64,000 nucleotides of DNA, taken from NCBI GenBank assembly GCA_014607495.2, contig CP053163.1, forward strand, positions 4,258,716 to 4,322,715, given 5' to 3'. The notes below the pieces were generated by a model, which worked only from the letters and a program-made list of their open reading frames with translations, was not told the DNA's origin and ran no database searches. Origin of the DNA: Carposina sasakii (lineage: Eukaryota; Arthropoda; Insecta; Lepidoptera; Carposinidae). Below, in pieces: positions 43,801 to 58,800 of this stretch; within the stretch, counting starts at the first letter, position 1, and each line of letters starts with the position of its first letter. Both the position numbers and the translations under genes were made by a program.

Positions 43801-46800
43801 TGCATGTTTCCAATGCCTCGTCCAATTTGTATGTTAAAGCCGTAACAGCATCCATGGTATATTGTAAAGATTATTTCTCATCCAGTTTGGATTTTCGAAA
43901 ATCACCCAGAATTAAGCTAAACCTAAATGCCATTGTCACAACAAAATCCTACAAACAGTTTAGGTATAGCTAAATATTCCCCAGCTCTCTCTGGCTAGTC
44001 AGCTGCATAGTGAAGCATCAGTCTTGTGTCAAGTCCTGGAATGTCAGACCTTATGTCTTGGATCATGGATCAGAAATTAATAAAAGATCGACTACTAATC
44101 GAAAGTAAGTAACTTCACAGCTGCAAACATGTTCTCTCCCTTAAATTAAGTACTTATTTCAAGCAATGGGCACCATTTTAGACCTCCAACAGGGATTATT
44201 TTTATTTAATAAACGAGACGACTTCATAAAAACATTCGTCGAGTTTATTTATGTAAAGAAAATGTGCGCTCAAAGTGAGATTTTATATAAAGACACGTTT
44301 ATGAAGTTTTTTGGCTACCGATATTTTGTTAGTGCTTATACAGTAAAAACTCATTGAGCTACAGTAATTTGGTTCAACAAAGGGATCTATTATAAGGTTA
44401 CTTGAAATGTTCTCAAGAGGTAAGAAAATAGATGATTGTGGGCTCTTTTCGAATTTTAACTTTTTGGTTTTAACTTTTATTTTTTTGGTGCGTTTTGCAG
44501 TTGGAGCCCCCATAAAGGTTTTTTCCCCATCTTATATAGGTTTTTCCTACTCTTACTGAAATCGCATTTCGTTTAAGTTTTGTAACCATGTTGAATGGTA
44601 ATCACCGTATAAAAAAAGTTACATACAAATCATTTCACGCGTGAGTTTTAGCTAAGCAAATTCAAATTAGACATAGTTATGCGGCATAACTATGTACGAG
44701 TACAATAACTTATGCCTATTAAAATACTAGTTGTTCTTTAGGGATTTGTCTGTGTGATCGTAAACTGTGAATGGATTTGATGATACTCGTAATGGAGAAT
44801 CTTGTTCGTTATCATGCATCAATAGATAAAATAGTGGCCAAAACTACAATGTTACTATAAGCAAATAGTCACGAAAGTACCATGGGCGAGAAAATACCTG
44901 TATACAACTACGAGTAAGTTAGAGAAATAAAACTATAATAAAAATTGAAGCCTTGTACAAGGCCGTACCGCGCAGGCGTGAATGACAGAGTGACTATAGC
45001 TACCAATTATTTCCGGTCCACCATCTGGGGTTCTTAAGAAAATTGTCAAAGGTTTAACCATATTAGAATCATTTTATGGTAAAACACAACGTTCAACCTT
45101 CGAATTAGTCGAAGTTGTATTTATAATTTTTATGGGCGCCACTATGACGGACAAAATACCTATAAAAAATAATCATTCAAAAGGTAAAAAAAAAAATATG
45201 GAATTTTTGGTCAAAGGCTGAATTAATAAAACTACAGGGACTTAGAGCTTCAAAAGACTAGATAATATGACCTAGGTCAAAGACAGGTCAAATTCAGAAA
45301 TCAAAAAGCTTGAAGATGAAATAGTATTTAAGAATGTGGAGGCTTTGCCGGCATCAGGAAATAGCTTATTTCTTCACAATAACAGAAACTCACGCCGCCA
45401 GACCGAAAAGGAAAGCAAATACAATACCTACATATCAAATAGAACAAATATCTATGAAATGGCGTAAAAAGAACAGGACAAGAATGTGGAGTGAGAATGC
45501 AAGATCGTGATTGGTTATCGACATTTCTATCTCGGAATGTCCTGCTCGCTTGTTTCAATTGATAAACCTCACCTTAGATTCCTTCACTTGTGTATTTTAC
45601 TAGTTATTTATACTTGTGGATTACAAAATATATCCTGTTGAAGGATTTTCTGTTAACTCTATCAGATTAAGGTGATGTAGGTACCTACGTACATCCTCAT
45701 ACCATTCATCATTGGTTCAAATTTTAATTACACTCAACCAGTGGAAAAAAATAGTCGAATAAGCATCGTGTCACACACTACATTTTTTATATGGAAACAC
45801 TACGACCAGTCGGACGTTCAGTTAGTTCTGTAAAAAAATCTACTTAGGTAGGTACTATGAAACATTTCCTTGAGCCTACCGACACTTTCGGGCAGAAACA
45901 TAAATCTAGCGACGACAGGTAACGTAGGTATCTAAAGGTTCGTGTCATTCGGAGTGTACATCTGTTTTTATACTTATTAATCTTCTGCATCTAAAATCCT
46001 GCGCAACAAATAAGCAATATGTATCTAAGTATGTGTCGAGTGCCTTCCGCACTTCACAACATACTGAAGTAGTTACCACCACAGATAACACCCACTAAAA
46101 CTCTAAGGCCCTCCGCACATGGAGCTACTCAAAAGGAACTAATCACAAACTGAAATTACTAACGAGTTTTTTGAGCGTCACCGCCCACACATTGCCATAC
46201 AGGTTCGCACACGACGCGACTAGTCACTAACCAGTTAGTAACGCGTTGGCAACTGATCGCGCGCGACGCGTCGTGCCGGTCGCCGAACTACTAGGTTACC
46301 CGAGTTTACTGTGTTTTGATGTGAAAAATGTACGTAGCTATCTTTGGACATTCTATAGAATCCCACAAATTTATTATCTGTTTCACGCAGCTCTCGTGCT
46401 GCAACTGACAATCTGCAGTTTACATTATTTTGGATATATGGGTGAATCCAAAATCTGCGTCGATTCCTTCGGCGTCTGTTATGATGATAATATAGTATAA
46501 TGACATCGTCATCTTCGCTCGATCCACTCGACATTTTTATTGCTTCCAATATTTCCCCTTGCTAGGTTTTTCGCACGTGTTTATTTGGTAGTAGAAATAA
46601 CAGGAGTGACTGAAACCTTGCAATGTGAGTAGCGTCGTGTGCGAAATACAGTTTATAACTAGTTTGTAATTCTAATTACTGATTAATTCCGTCATATTTG
46701 AGTAGCTCCATGTGCGGAGGGACTAAAACAATCTGAAGTTGTAAAACAATTACAATATCGAACCTCATTAACAATAGCGGTGTCGATGAACTGACGGTAT

Positions 46801-49800
46801 TTATAAAATAGAGATGCCGATGAATCAGTAGGTTTATTACGTATCTTGCAAAAGCGGTATGTAGCAGCATGCATCTTCGATTGCTGTTACATAATAGGAA
46901 GTTTACAATCAGCGATAACTATATAATTTTTGCCATCGCTTTACTATTGCGATGTACGTAGGTAATAAGTAAATGAACTAGTCAAAGTGCACTTAATCAC
47001 ACTGATATTTGAGGTCTATTTTAAACTTACAGATATAGAGTCCTCTATTCTCGAAGCCTCGACATATTTTAAATTGAATGAGGTTGCTTTATCCTGTATA
47101 TGAGACCGAGAGCTTCCACAGTTCGTCGCCATCCCACTTATATTTTAAAATAAGACTTATAGGTAATATCATACAGGAAAAACAAAATTGTGGAAATCAG
47201 CTGACATCAAAGGGCGTTCTGCCTAAGGTATCAGCTGCCTCTCCTGCATGCGACTTTCTCACTAGTGGATCAGGATGATGTCGTTTGCTGGCAATACTAC
47301 CACAAATAGCGAGAGCAAAATTAAATCTCAGCTGATTATAATCGTCATTATGTTTTAAACATACCGTCGAGTTTAGAGATATGTCGAGGAACGCGAGAAT
47401 AGCGCCCTTGTTCGTTTTAAATATGGATCAAATAGTAGTATGATTAAATGCACTCTCACTGGTTTATTAATAGATCGTAATGAAAACAAAAAACTGTTTC
47501 ATTTTTATCTAGAAGCTTATATTTTATAGAACGAAATGAGAGAGGCACTTAATAAAAATAATTAAGTATAGTAGGTACATATAGATTTCTGATTTTATAT
47601 CATAGAGCACTACGTTAGTACCTAGTAAGTAGGTATGTTTAGTAATTGTAATCTTCTATACATATAATAAAATTGTAACGGATCGATGTTTGTGCACGCT
47701 AACCTCAGAAACGACTGAACCGATTTCGATGCAGTTTTCAGGAATATGTTGTCACAACACTCCCCAGGTCCCACTTAACATATAGGCTACTTTTAATCCC
47801 GGATAATATCGACATTTTTTTTTTCTAAAGTCCACGCGGACGGAGTCGCGCGCGTCCACTAGTAATAACTAATAACAATAGGCACGTGCTAAAGATGACA
47901 CTTCGTCATGCTAGCTTGACCTAAAGGGACTGTCATCTGATACGGGAAACCGTGACGAGCTGGGTATAACAATTTGCCACTGTTATTAAGTTCCGCTCTG
48001 TTAATTCTATTGAAAGCAAGTTATAATTCTTGAATTAAACTTTGAGAGCATGGTAAACAAATGTCATGTCAGGTTGGCTGGTAGAGACCATGGAAAGTAT
48101 TAAGCTCGCATTTATGAATACTCATCTATGTGTGTCTGTTCATCAGTGTGAAAAAATCACTGGATTAAATTTCTTCTTTCTTTATAGCTAAGTGACGACT
48201 TTAATTATTAAAATGCATATAATATTTATGAATTATACAGGTGTTTTTTTGTTGTCACCCTTACGTACTCTATACATCAAACAAAGTAAGTTTATGCCAA
48301 AAAAATGCTGGGAAACGATGTAATTTTTTTTGAGACAGATATTAATTATTACTCGCGAAAAAATCTTACTCGCGTCTACGTGCATCTTGGAATTCTAATA
48401 TCTTGGAAATCAGATACATCCCAGGTATGCTTCTATGGAGAAAAATGATCGTGATGATGAGGAGATTCCGTAGTATTCGGGAACGTTGACGACCAAAAAT
48501 CACCTTGTATAAGCCGTATAACATAGGTAAGCGTGTAGGTAATATTTATGTAACTGAACTTATCCGAAAAGTAAAGTATTGTGAGTACCTATAAGCTTTT
48601 TTAATAACTGAGTAAAGCATAAGATTTGTCTACTAAATTATTACTATAATGTACTAGAGAATGCCCGCGACTTATGCCGAAATTATCCGGAATAAACGTA
48701 TTCTTCCGGGATAAAAAGTAGTTTATGTGTTAATCCAGGGTGTCAGCTAACTCCATACCAAATTTTATTTAAATTTTATTAAAAAGTTTTTACGTGAAAG
48801 AGTCCATACTTACAAACTTTCGCGTTTATAATATTAGTAGGATGTCACTAATCACTGTATTATGTTCGTCGACATTTTCACGTTATTCCCATAATTAGTA
48901 CGTGCGTGGGTCAAAAAGTCTGTGGGTCATTTAATGTGTGGGCCAACGGCGCCCACGGTCTATTGTCCAAGAGTACATGCAGACATCGGTACTGTTACCC
49001 TCAGATGTATCGGGATTAATCGACAGTATATGGAGTGCTTGTAATTATTTAAGATAACATAATGTAATATGATTAAAAATGCTTGAGAATCTTCTCTGAT
49101 CTTAGAGACCTAAAGCTTGGAGGATCTATTCCTTGTACAAGATCCGATAAGAAAGGATTTCCTAAAATTTCCATGGGAAAAAGAGAAACGCCAAAGCTCC
49201 AAAGTTCACGCGGACGAGTCATGGGCGGCCGCTTTCCATAGTAAAAAGACAAGTTCTATCGACGATTAACAGTTGGTCAGTGCCCAAGAAACCGGGGCGG
49301 TAAAGCCTATATCACCTACCTAAACCTATTGCGAATAATAAATATTACACAATACATAAGAATATTTGATGTTTACAGAATATATTGTCTACACCACAGC
49401 AATTGAAACATGATATTTCTAGCCCGAATTCCGTAAAGAAGCCAAAAACTAGCTCAAGAGTCAAGACATGCCGACCATAGTTTCCTTTGGCTTGAGGAAG
49501 TAATCCGATACCACAAAACCTTTATTCTATACTGTTTTCCAACCGAAATTGGACAATGTCAAAAACAACGACTATACATGAAAATGAATCCCTTACTTAG
49601 TCAATAAAATTCATATGAATAAAAAATTCAACTACTAAAATTTTCGCTAATCAATGCATACAAAATGCCCAATTCTTTGCCCTGAATGACCGACTGAAAG
49701 ATGCACAGCTTAAATAGCTGAAACTTGGAGGGATGTTGGTATGAAAATAACGGGAGTTCTAAAGTTTACGCGAATAAAACTCAAATTAATCCCAAGGAAA

Positions 49801-52800
49801 GTGCCATTTGCAACCTAAAAAATTCTCAATTTTCTATAGTACAGCTACCGCTTTCCGAAAAAGTTGGTAGATTTTCAAAACTCATCCAAATCGATTTGGA
49901 ATACTGTTTAGATTACCACAGTAACTATGCGGTGACCATTAAAGCGACAATAAAAATCATCTCTATCATAAAGCAGTAAGGTTCATCGGAATATTGTAGT
50001 GGCACAAGTTTTTTCCAGTGGCATAAACTAAAACTTATAACACTTTCATATAGAATGTGCCGGTCTACATAGATAGTAGCGACGCTACTGTGGTGACACA
50101 ACTTTGTGGTACTTACTACACGCGGGATTTATAAAAAGGCTGCGAAAGAATGCCCGCAAGTGCTAAGGTCGTTATGCTATTATGTGGCGGAAAGCGATAG
50201 GTAATATGTGTACGTCTATCTTTCTAAATACATGGTCCTCACTCACACATATACCTATGTTAACTGGGAGTGAAGGTAACTGATTGAATCCAATAAAGCT
50301 TTGGTTTCCGCTAGCGGGTGCCGTCTTAAACTTACACATACTACGCCCTCTTTACAGTGCTGATATGTGAAATGTTCCTGCACGGTCGCTATATATGACG
50401 GCCGATTGGTCTAGTAGGTAGTGACCCTGCCTGCGACGCCATAGGTCCTGGGTTCGAATCCCAGTAGGTGCAAACATTGATATGATGAATATCGATGTTT
50501 GTTTCCGAGTCATGGATGTTTCTATACTTATCTATGTATTTATATACCGTTGCTTAGTACCCACGACACAAGACCTTAGGGATCTTAATGTGGGACTAGG
50601 TTAATGTGTTGTGTAGTGTGTGAATATACTCGTATGTGTGAATACTCGTATATACTCGTATGTGTGAATATATATCGATATCCTAGGAAACCAAAGCTTA
50701 AGGTATCCTGCACATGTCACAGTAGGCTATTTCTAATGTCTATGTATTGCATTGATGAGATCTACAAATTCATCTTCTACATAGGCGGATGCAGTTGCAG
50801 GCGCATCTACATAATTTGGATGTCAGCATGTGATTGTCACCGACTAGACTTATGTTCCTGTGTCCTTTAAATGGGGCAGAGGGCCTCTAAATTTCTCCGC
50901 ATTCCCGTTCGGTTTTGGACTTCGTGTTATGATATGATTCGCTTCAAGTTTTCCTTACTTAATCTCTTCGCCTCTGCGATAATAATGAGAGTAAACGTGA
51001 CAGCCCTAAGCCGCTGCTTACCAAAATGTGGACGCCTCTACGAGTATGCGTGTTGTTATAAAACCATCCAAATAATTTTTAAGCTAAACTATCGTCTATC
51101 TATCTACCTAGCTAGTGTCTAACTTTGACAGAATCATTTTGTTGTCAAATATAGTTTTATTATTTTTGTGTTAAACGCCTCTTTTATTTTTATACCGTTT
51201 GTTCTCGTAACAAACACCCTGTGCTTAGTTCAATTTGGGAAATGTTTCATAAACGTGTCGCGATATCACTCCTTAAAACAGGAAGCTTTGTCCTCGTAAA
51301 ACAAGTTGCGTAAAAGGTACACAGTTACCACATGCGTGCAGCACCAGGACTTATCTTGTCCAGCTTATCATGACAGATTATAATCCAGATCCAAAGCATG
51401 AGGCATTAAAAGGCTTTTAGACTAGCTATCTTGAACGTCCATGGAAAAATTGGGCATCAAGCAAAAACTCTAGTGACAGAATATGTACCTATGTCTCTGG
51501 CAAAATTATACTTTATCCTATAGAATTAAAGATCACCCAAGGCATAAAGAGCTTTAATAGGGTTTTGTGTTGGTTTATCGTGGAAGGGTATTTGCGGCAC
51601 AGACACAGATACATACATACACACGGCTGTATTCCTAAAATGGGGTATGCAGAACAGATCACGAAGGAGATCGTGCAGCGATTTGCGACTGATGCAACGA
51701 ATATCCTACTATATAATATTATAAACGCGAAAGTTTGTCAGTATAGTTGGATGGATGGATGTTTGTTACTCTTTCACGTAAAAACGGCTGGAGCGATTTT
51801 AATACAATTTGGTATGGAGTCAGCTGACACCCTGGATTAACACATAGGCTACTTTTTATCTCGGGAAAATATTTTAATCCCGGATAATTTCGACGAAGTC
51901 CCGGGTGTCCACTAGTAGATTTTATAAATACCACTACCAGTTTTGATGCTTGCAAGTATTTCTTCTTCATTGAATGAACAGAAAACGTCGAAGAACAAAG
52001 TCTACGTGTAGAAAGAAATACTCCTTAACATAACTGTCCTATGTGGATTCTGTTCGTTCCGTCCCCTGGGTGGGCTTGTCCATTAGTAGTGTTCCAGGAA
52101 ACGTTTTCCCTCTTAAATGGAGTTTAACGGTGTTCTGGTATTTCAAACCCAAATTAGACGCATGGAAGAAGCATTTCCATATTTGTGTTCTCATTTGTTG
52201 TTCTGATTGTTTGATTTGTAGAGTTAAGAGTTTTGAAAAAATCTAAGAGACTGGACGCCCCAGCACGGAACGAGATAACAAGTGCATAAATACGAACCTC
52301 CGGGCTTGTCACATGTTGACGTTAGTTTGTACTATAACCATGAAACAAGGAATGACGCAGGCTTGTGTTATCGACCGCGAGATAATTTTTACCTCAAAAT
52401 ACCATATCTGACTAATAAACATTCTATTAGTTCTATAGTATTCTCCAATATTACTTGTCATTTCCTATTACAAAAGCAGCTAATTAGCATAGTTCGAGCG
52501 CCATAACCTTGCGCATTAAAAAAAGAGCAAAGCCTTAGTGAGGCACGTTCAAAACATGCAGACGTGCACCTTACGGGCAACCTTGAATGGGAACAGGTAA
52601 AAATTCCTATACTTAAGATTCATTGTATTTGTAAAGTGGCGGTTTCATAACATAAGCACAAGGACTGAATGATTTACGTTTCTCTCTCGAGATTTATTTA
52701 TTTTACTCATCTCTGACGAGGAATTTCGTAAGTTGGCTAAATGTCAATTGGTCAGGCGCACCTTCCTTGTTAGTTTTGAAACTGTAAACACGTTTTGCAT

Positions 52801-55800
52801 ACTGAGATTACTAGGTGATTTTAAATGTAACATGTTGGCAACTGAAAAGATCTTAGTACTTATTATTACTTAATTAGGTTCACGTTAATAGGTCGTTAAA
52901 TTCCCTTGAATACCAAACTGGAAGCCTGAAAACTATAACAAATAGGTAAATGAAAGAGCGGCGGAGTCTTTTTGGGTAATCTATTATTCTGATCTCTTGG
53001 ATCTCGAGGCAGAGTTAATGTTAATACTGATTGTAAGATATAAAATATGGAAATCAGTGACTGAGGAACCTGTTACAATATCTGTTATTATTACTTAATC
53101 AATTATTGATTATTTACTCAGTTACCGAGTTACCAATAGCAAATACTATTATTGTGATTTCAAGATTAGGCCAAAGATAAGGCTCCGTGATTACACCGAC
53201 ACCGTTGCTTACGCAAAAAGAAAAATAAACTTCCAATTCCGAATGCAAACTGCAAAATGGCGCCGCCAGGAGTAAATGTGTTCTGCGTTTTCGAGTCGTG
53301 TAAAGAAATAAGACGAAGGGAAATCTCACGGCTGAGCTGAGAGAGGAATGCTTACGATAGCCTTAGTATAAACCTTAGCGTATACGTACATACCTGCTGG
53401 GAATTCGTGTTGAGAACCGGTCTAGTCAGCTGACAATGCCTTACAAATATGGCGGCAACGCGCGAATAGCGACTGATAACATAATCTTGTCCTCGACTAT
53501 TTAAATAGCTACGAATTGTTTGTATTCTTAATGCAAGATAATAGGCATTTTGCTGCAATTATCCGAAACAATGATTACCGTAAATCTGCAGATTAGTTTA
53601 TAATCCTGTTTCTCTATGTTTTACATTTGCCTTAAATTTAGAAAGGTAGAGACAGATTAGGTAACATTATTTTACGATTCTATTAGTTTAGCATTAAAAC
53701 TATATTAAAGAGATGCTAGCAGATAAGTAATTTTAATTAGGTAGGCTACATAATACGTAAATGAATGTTCAAAAACATTAAACATCATCCAGATAGGTAC
53801 CAATAAAGTGCAACCACGCGGCTATAATAGTTAAATAACTGTAATAGCAATAGTGGTGTAGGTTATAAATTTGTAAATATTATTATATAGTTTCGTTCGT
53901 AAGACTTAACTTCCGTAAAACCTTTTTCATAAGTATAATTTTCCTATTCAAAATATTACTTAAATTACTTAGTAGTTATTATATTATAATACTTACCTAC
54001 TCGTACATAGAGGTATACCATATACAATAACTAAGGTGTTAATGTACTCCTATAGGCGGATAGCCATGTACCTAAGATAGGCAGGTGCCTCTAACGAGAA
54101 AACAACTTGCAGTGCAGGATTTTTTTATTAAACCTAGACAGGTGAATTATCCCTGTGCATACCTGCTAAATGCAGTTTAATTATGGCGTTTATAATATAA
54201 AATAGTTATAATAAAATTCTATTCTAAAGAAAATCCTTTTAGAGATAACCACGCGGCCAATCATTTTCTATTGAAATAAATCTAAAGGTTGTGTCGATTG
54301 CTCTTCAAATTTAAATCACGCTGCGTCAATCCAACTTTCAAGCTTGCATGATCGATGCACGAAGGAAAATAATTTTCATACAGACATAATATATATAGGT
54401 AGGTAGGGAACATACGGCCGTGTTCCCAAAAATTGAATAACCAAAACTGCAGGTCCACGAAGGAGGATACCACGTTTGGTATAGCGAGGCCAGATGTTAA
54501 AGTTTAGTGACAATTTTCAGTTACTAGCTCATGCCTCAGAGAGTCACTAAATTCAGTCGACTATCACGACATGCACTGGAGGAGATGCAGCTGATGTATT
54601 CTAGTGAAGCTCCGCATTTCTTTAGCTGGGGTTCGTAAGAAAGTTAATGAATTTATGACGGTAGTAAAAGGATATCAAGGGATAATTTCCTTATCTATTA
54701 ATCTACACAGCTATTAAATCGTTGGCTATTTACATGCACCGAGTAGTATAGACAGACAGTTGGGTAAAGTCCACTAGGTACTGCACACCTAGGACTTAAG
54801 CCCAAACTCTACCTAGCCTATTGGCATTATTTTATAAATTCAACGAAGTTATTACGGATGGTCGCACACTAAGAGTAGTAATAAGTGAATTATTCAACCT
54901 TCCAGTACCTACGTTGTAAAATCATAAACATTGATTTGATTTACATACCAATCAATGATTTTCTTTAAAAATGCAGACGTTTTATTTGTTGGGTTACCGT
55001 TACTAAGGGGCTAGTTAAATAACACAGGGGAAGAAACACCCTCGAGCTAACCGAGTGTGACGAACGGTTGAACCACACAACTGGTGCAACCGTTGGCAAT
55101 TTGAATGGCGGAATTGAGGATAATATAGCTAGCTAGGTAGGCACATGGAGGATGTTATGGTCGATTCCGGCAGTCACACTTAAACCTAAACGTTAAATTA
55201 GTCCTACCTGTCCTTTTCTCTGTAAGCCATTTATCTTAAGAACGGAGAGAGATAACCTGACTAAGATTAGGTTTAGGTTTAAGTGTGACTACCGGAATCG
55301 ACCCTAATGTTTACCTACTTGGTAGTACAAACCTACGGCTGTGTTTTCGAAATGGTTACCTAGTATGAACTGCAAGATCATAAAGCAGATACTACTGCCA
55401 CGTTTAGCATAGCAGGGTCAGATGTAAATGATCAGTGACAAGTTGCTAGCTCATCGCCTGAGAATGCCCGAGCTCTTTAGTCGACTCTTATGACATGCAC
55501 GGAAGGAGATGCAGCTGATTGTATTGTAGTGAAGCCCCACATCAGGCCAATGTCTACTTGGTAATATTGTTACATACCTACACGAAGCTTTACATAATCA
55601 CAAAACACGGAATGATAGCATTCCTAAGAGTGCCAATGAAGATTCGAACATCCGCATTGACCAAGTTCAGGATCACAGTTTTTAGGTTCAGAAGCGAAGA
55701 TGTTATTATTCTGAAGTGTTAAGGCGACGCCCGATTTGACGTCTCTTCCTTATTGGATAGGGAAAATACAAGTGACAGCGAAATATGGGGATAAGAATGA

Positions 55801-58800
55801 AAATTAAGTTGAACTCCTCAACTATCCGCAATAAATCCGAATAAGACACTTTTTCCCGGGATAATAATTATAAGGCTAGTGTCCGTCATTGGATTTTTCG
55901 CCATTCATAATTATTTCGTCCATTCGATGGACACCACAGATCGATGAAATTACGTGTACGTATTTTTAACCGACTGAAAAGTGAAAAAAAAAAGATTGAT
56001 CGTAGGTACTTATCTATTTTTTCGTAGTTTATAAATCGATTTTGATAATCCCTTTTTAAATATTAGCCTGGCTAGACTAACTTGGCCTTAACAAATTCTC
56101 GCTTACAAAATACCTGATGAACAGGTGTAGAGCAGAATCCGTTACCTTGCCGAGCGGCGCTCAAACGAGTTCCGATACGATTCCTCTCGTATCAATATAT
56201 CGATTAATGACTCGGACATTAAATAATCGATTATTTTTGTTGCGATGACCTGAGATGAGAACCTGACGAAAAAGTGGTCGAGTGCGTGTCGGACTTGCTG
56301 ACAAGGTTCCGTAGTAGCTAAGACTTAGTTTTTTAGAGGTATTTTGAAATTTTATATCTTAAATAAATAAAATAAGTACCTAATACACAAATGACTTACA
56401 TGACTATGCTATCTGCACACACTAAGATGCATCCTGGTCCAGCGTCATAACTATTTTGTCGTGTCGCTTACGCACCTTATTTGTTAGTATATTTAGTTAT
56501 AATTTTCATATTAATATTATAATAATAACATACGTATTATATTAAAAAAAAACAGAATTTTTAAATAACACATCCGGGTCGAACGACCAAGATCTACATA
56601 ACTTTTTTTTCTTTTCAGATCCAATAAGTATTTACAAAAATCTGCGATAACGAGAGTTTGTGCAGTCGGAGGCTTCTTTATATCAATACCAGTGTTTCTA
56701 ACAGGTCAGTAGAAAAATTGTATGAGAATGCCTGACTTCCTTAGTCGACTCCTACCACGAAAGGAGATGTAGCTGCGCCCGTAGCATGACTTTGGTGAGA
56801 GCGAGATGTCTCACATTTACGCGACAAATCCACAGAGCTAAGTAATAACTAGACAAGGCAAGTGTTTGTACTTGGTGTGTAAAAAGGGATTGCAAACCAC
56901 TTCTATCAGCCCTAATTCACTCAGTCCTGGCTCGAGAACGAGTGTCTATTTTAATCCCCAAGTCAATTTTTTCCATGCAAAGTACATACACTTAGTTTAT
57001 CTAGTTATTAATAGCTCTGTGAATTTGACGTTTAAAAGTGAGATATCTCGCTCTCACCAAATTCATCGTACGGGTTATGATGTAGGTATTCTAGTGAAGT
57101 CTTGAATCAGCACAGGTTTTGTAAGTGCCTGATACTTACACTTTATTATGTCGGTCAATGTGAAGGTTAGTCTATCGGAGAGAGGTCTACTAATATGTAC
57201 GACAACAAACACGACCCCTTTATAGTAATAAAGCTATATCAATTCATACTGATAAAAGCACCTTCCCTTTGCCAATGACGTAATCGAATAACAATGTCAT
57301 CATCATCAGCCACATTGCAGTCCACTGTTGGACGTATGCCTCCCCCAGAGCACTACCAGCCGCCCCCTTTAAGTTATCGGTCCATCTAGCCTGAAGGCGT
57401 CCAACGATACGCATGCCGAGGCGCGGTCTCCATTCGAGAACCCGCTTACTCCACCGTCCATCGGCTCTACGACATATGTGAGCAACCAGAACACTGCCAT
57501 CTTCTTCGTTCGTTTTCTACATTTCGCGACTACGAGGTAACAATGTAGCTACTGCTAAAGTGACTGTTTCCATTTTCCAGGGATAATACTATACACGTTT
57601 ATCCAGTTCCACTCGACGCCGGCCATAGTGACGTCGGTCTTTATTGGCGTTGGCATCGTGTTCTGCGGCTGTGCTATGGTGAGTTTTATTGTTAGTGTAA
57701 TAAGGACTCTTTTATCAGTGGTGAGTAAGAATATATTATGGCCAATCCTAACCGTTCCACTTAAATGTAAACTTAGTCAGGTCTGTCCCTCTCCATTCTT
57801 AATATAAATGGCTGCGACAGGTAGGACTAATATTAAGTTTAGGTTTAAGTGTGACGATCAGAATCGACTATATTATCTGTCACTGTCTTTATGCAAGGTT
57901 TGAACAAAGCCGACGGCTTCAGCTCGACGCAGAGAACGGTCCGTACCCTATATAAATCAATGTCCGTAGTTTTTTTTTTTTTATTATTTATTTCAGATTT
58001 TTAAAAGAATTACAATTAGGTTCAGGGTGCCATTAAACCGGATAAAGTTCCGTACCTACTAGGTATAAACGACAAAATTTACCGGCCATAAAAACTGTAA
58101 TCATATTAATCGCACAAAAGTGCTATCTCTGTACCAAATTCCATCTATATCAGTCCATATCTCCATATGCACCAAACTATGATGGCTGTTACATCTACAG
58201 AATACTTTTAATTTATTTTATGCTACTACCCGATAATAATATTCTTTCTCTCTCTTCCAGGTCCATAACGTTTTCGTCTGGCAGAAAGAGAAGACGAACT
58301 TAGTTAAGGCGATACGCGCTCAGGATTTGAACACGACAAGTGCTACAAATCCAAACACGTCTAACGGCGTGTTGCTAGGCAACGGCCATTTAAACAATAC
58401 CGGAATGGGGAATATCAGTTTCCATAGTGTGACTGGGGGACCTTATACACACCCTATCACGTATTTACAACAGAGTGGACCCTATATTATAAGGTAAGCA
58501 TTTCAATATACTGCAAGCTTACAACTTTCTTCAAAAGTTTGTGCTTTACGCTAAGCAAGGCTATATGGATATGGGACAAAATGGTCCTTCGAGCCGAATA
58601 CCCCTATTTTCAAAAACGAAAATCATGGTACCTACAATAACGCATCAGGTAGAATGACATTACATGGTTTTAGAGGGCAATAATTTGGTTTCTAAGCACG
58701 AAGTGCTAGAAGGATTATATCTTTAATATTATTGAAAACGCCTAGCCGTTTTGCAATACGGCGTTTTATACAACATGTCTTCGACATATACATTACGACA

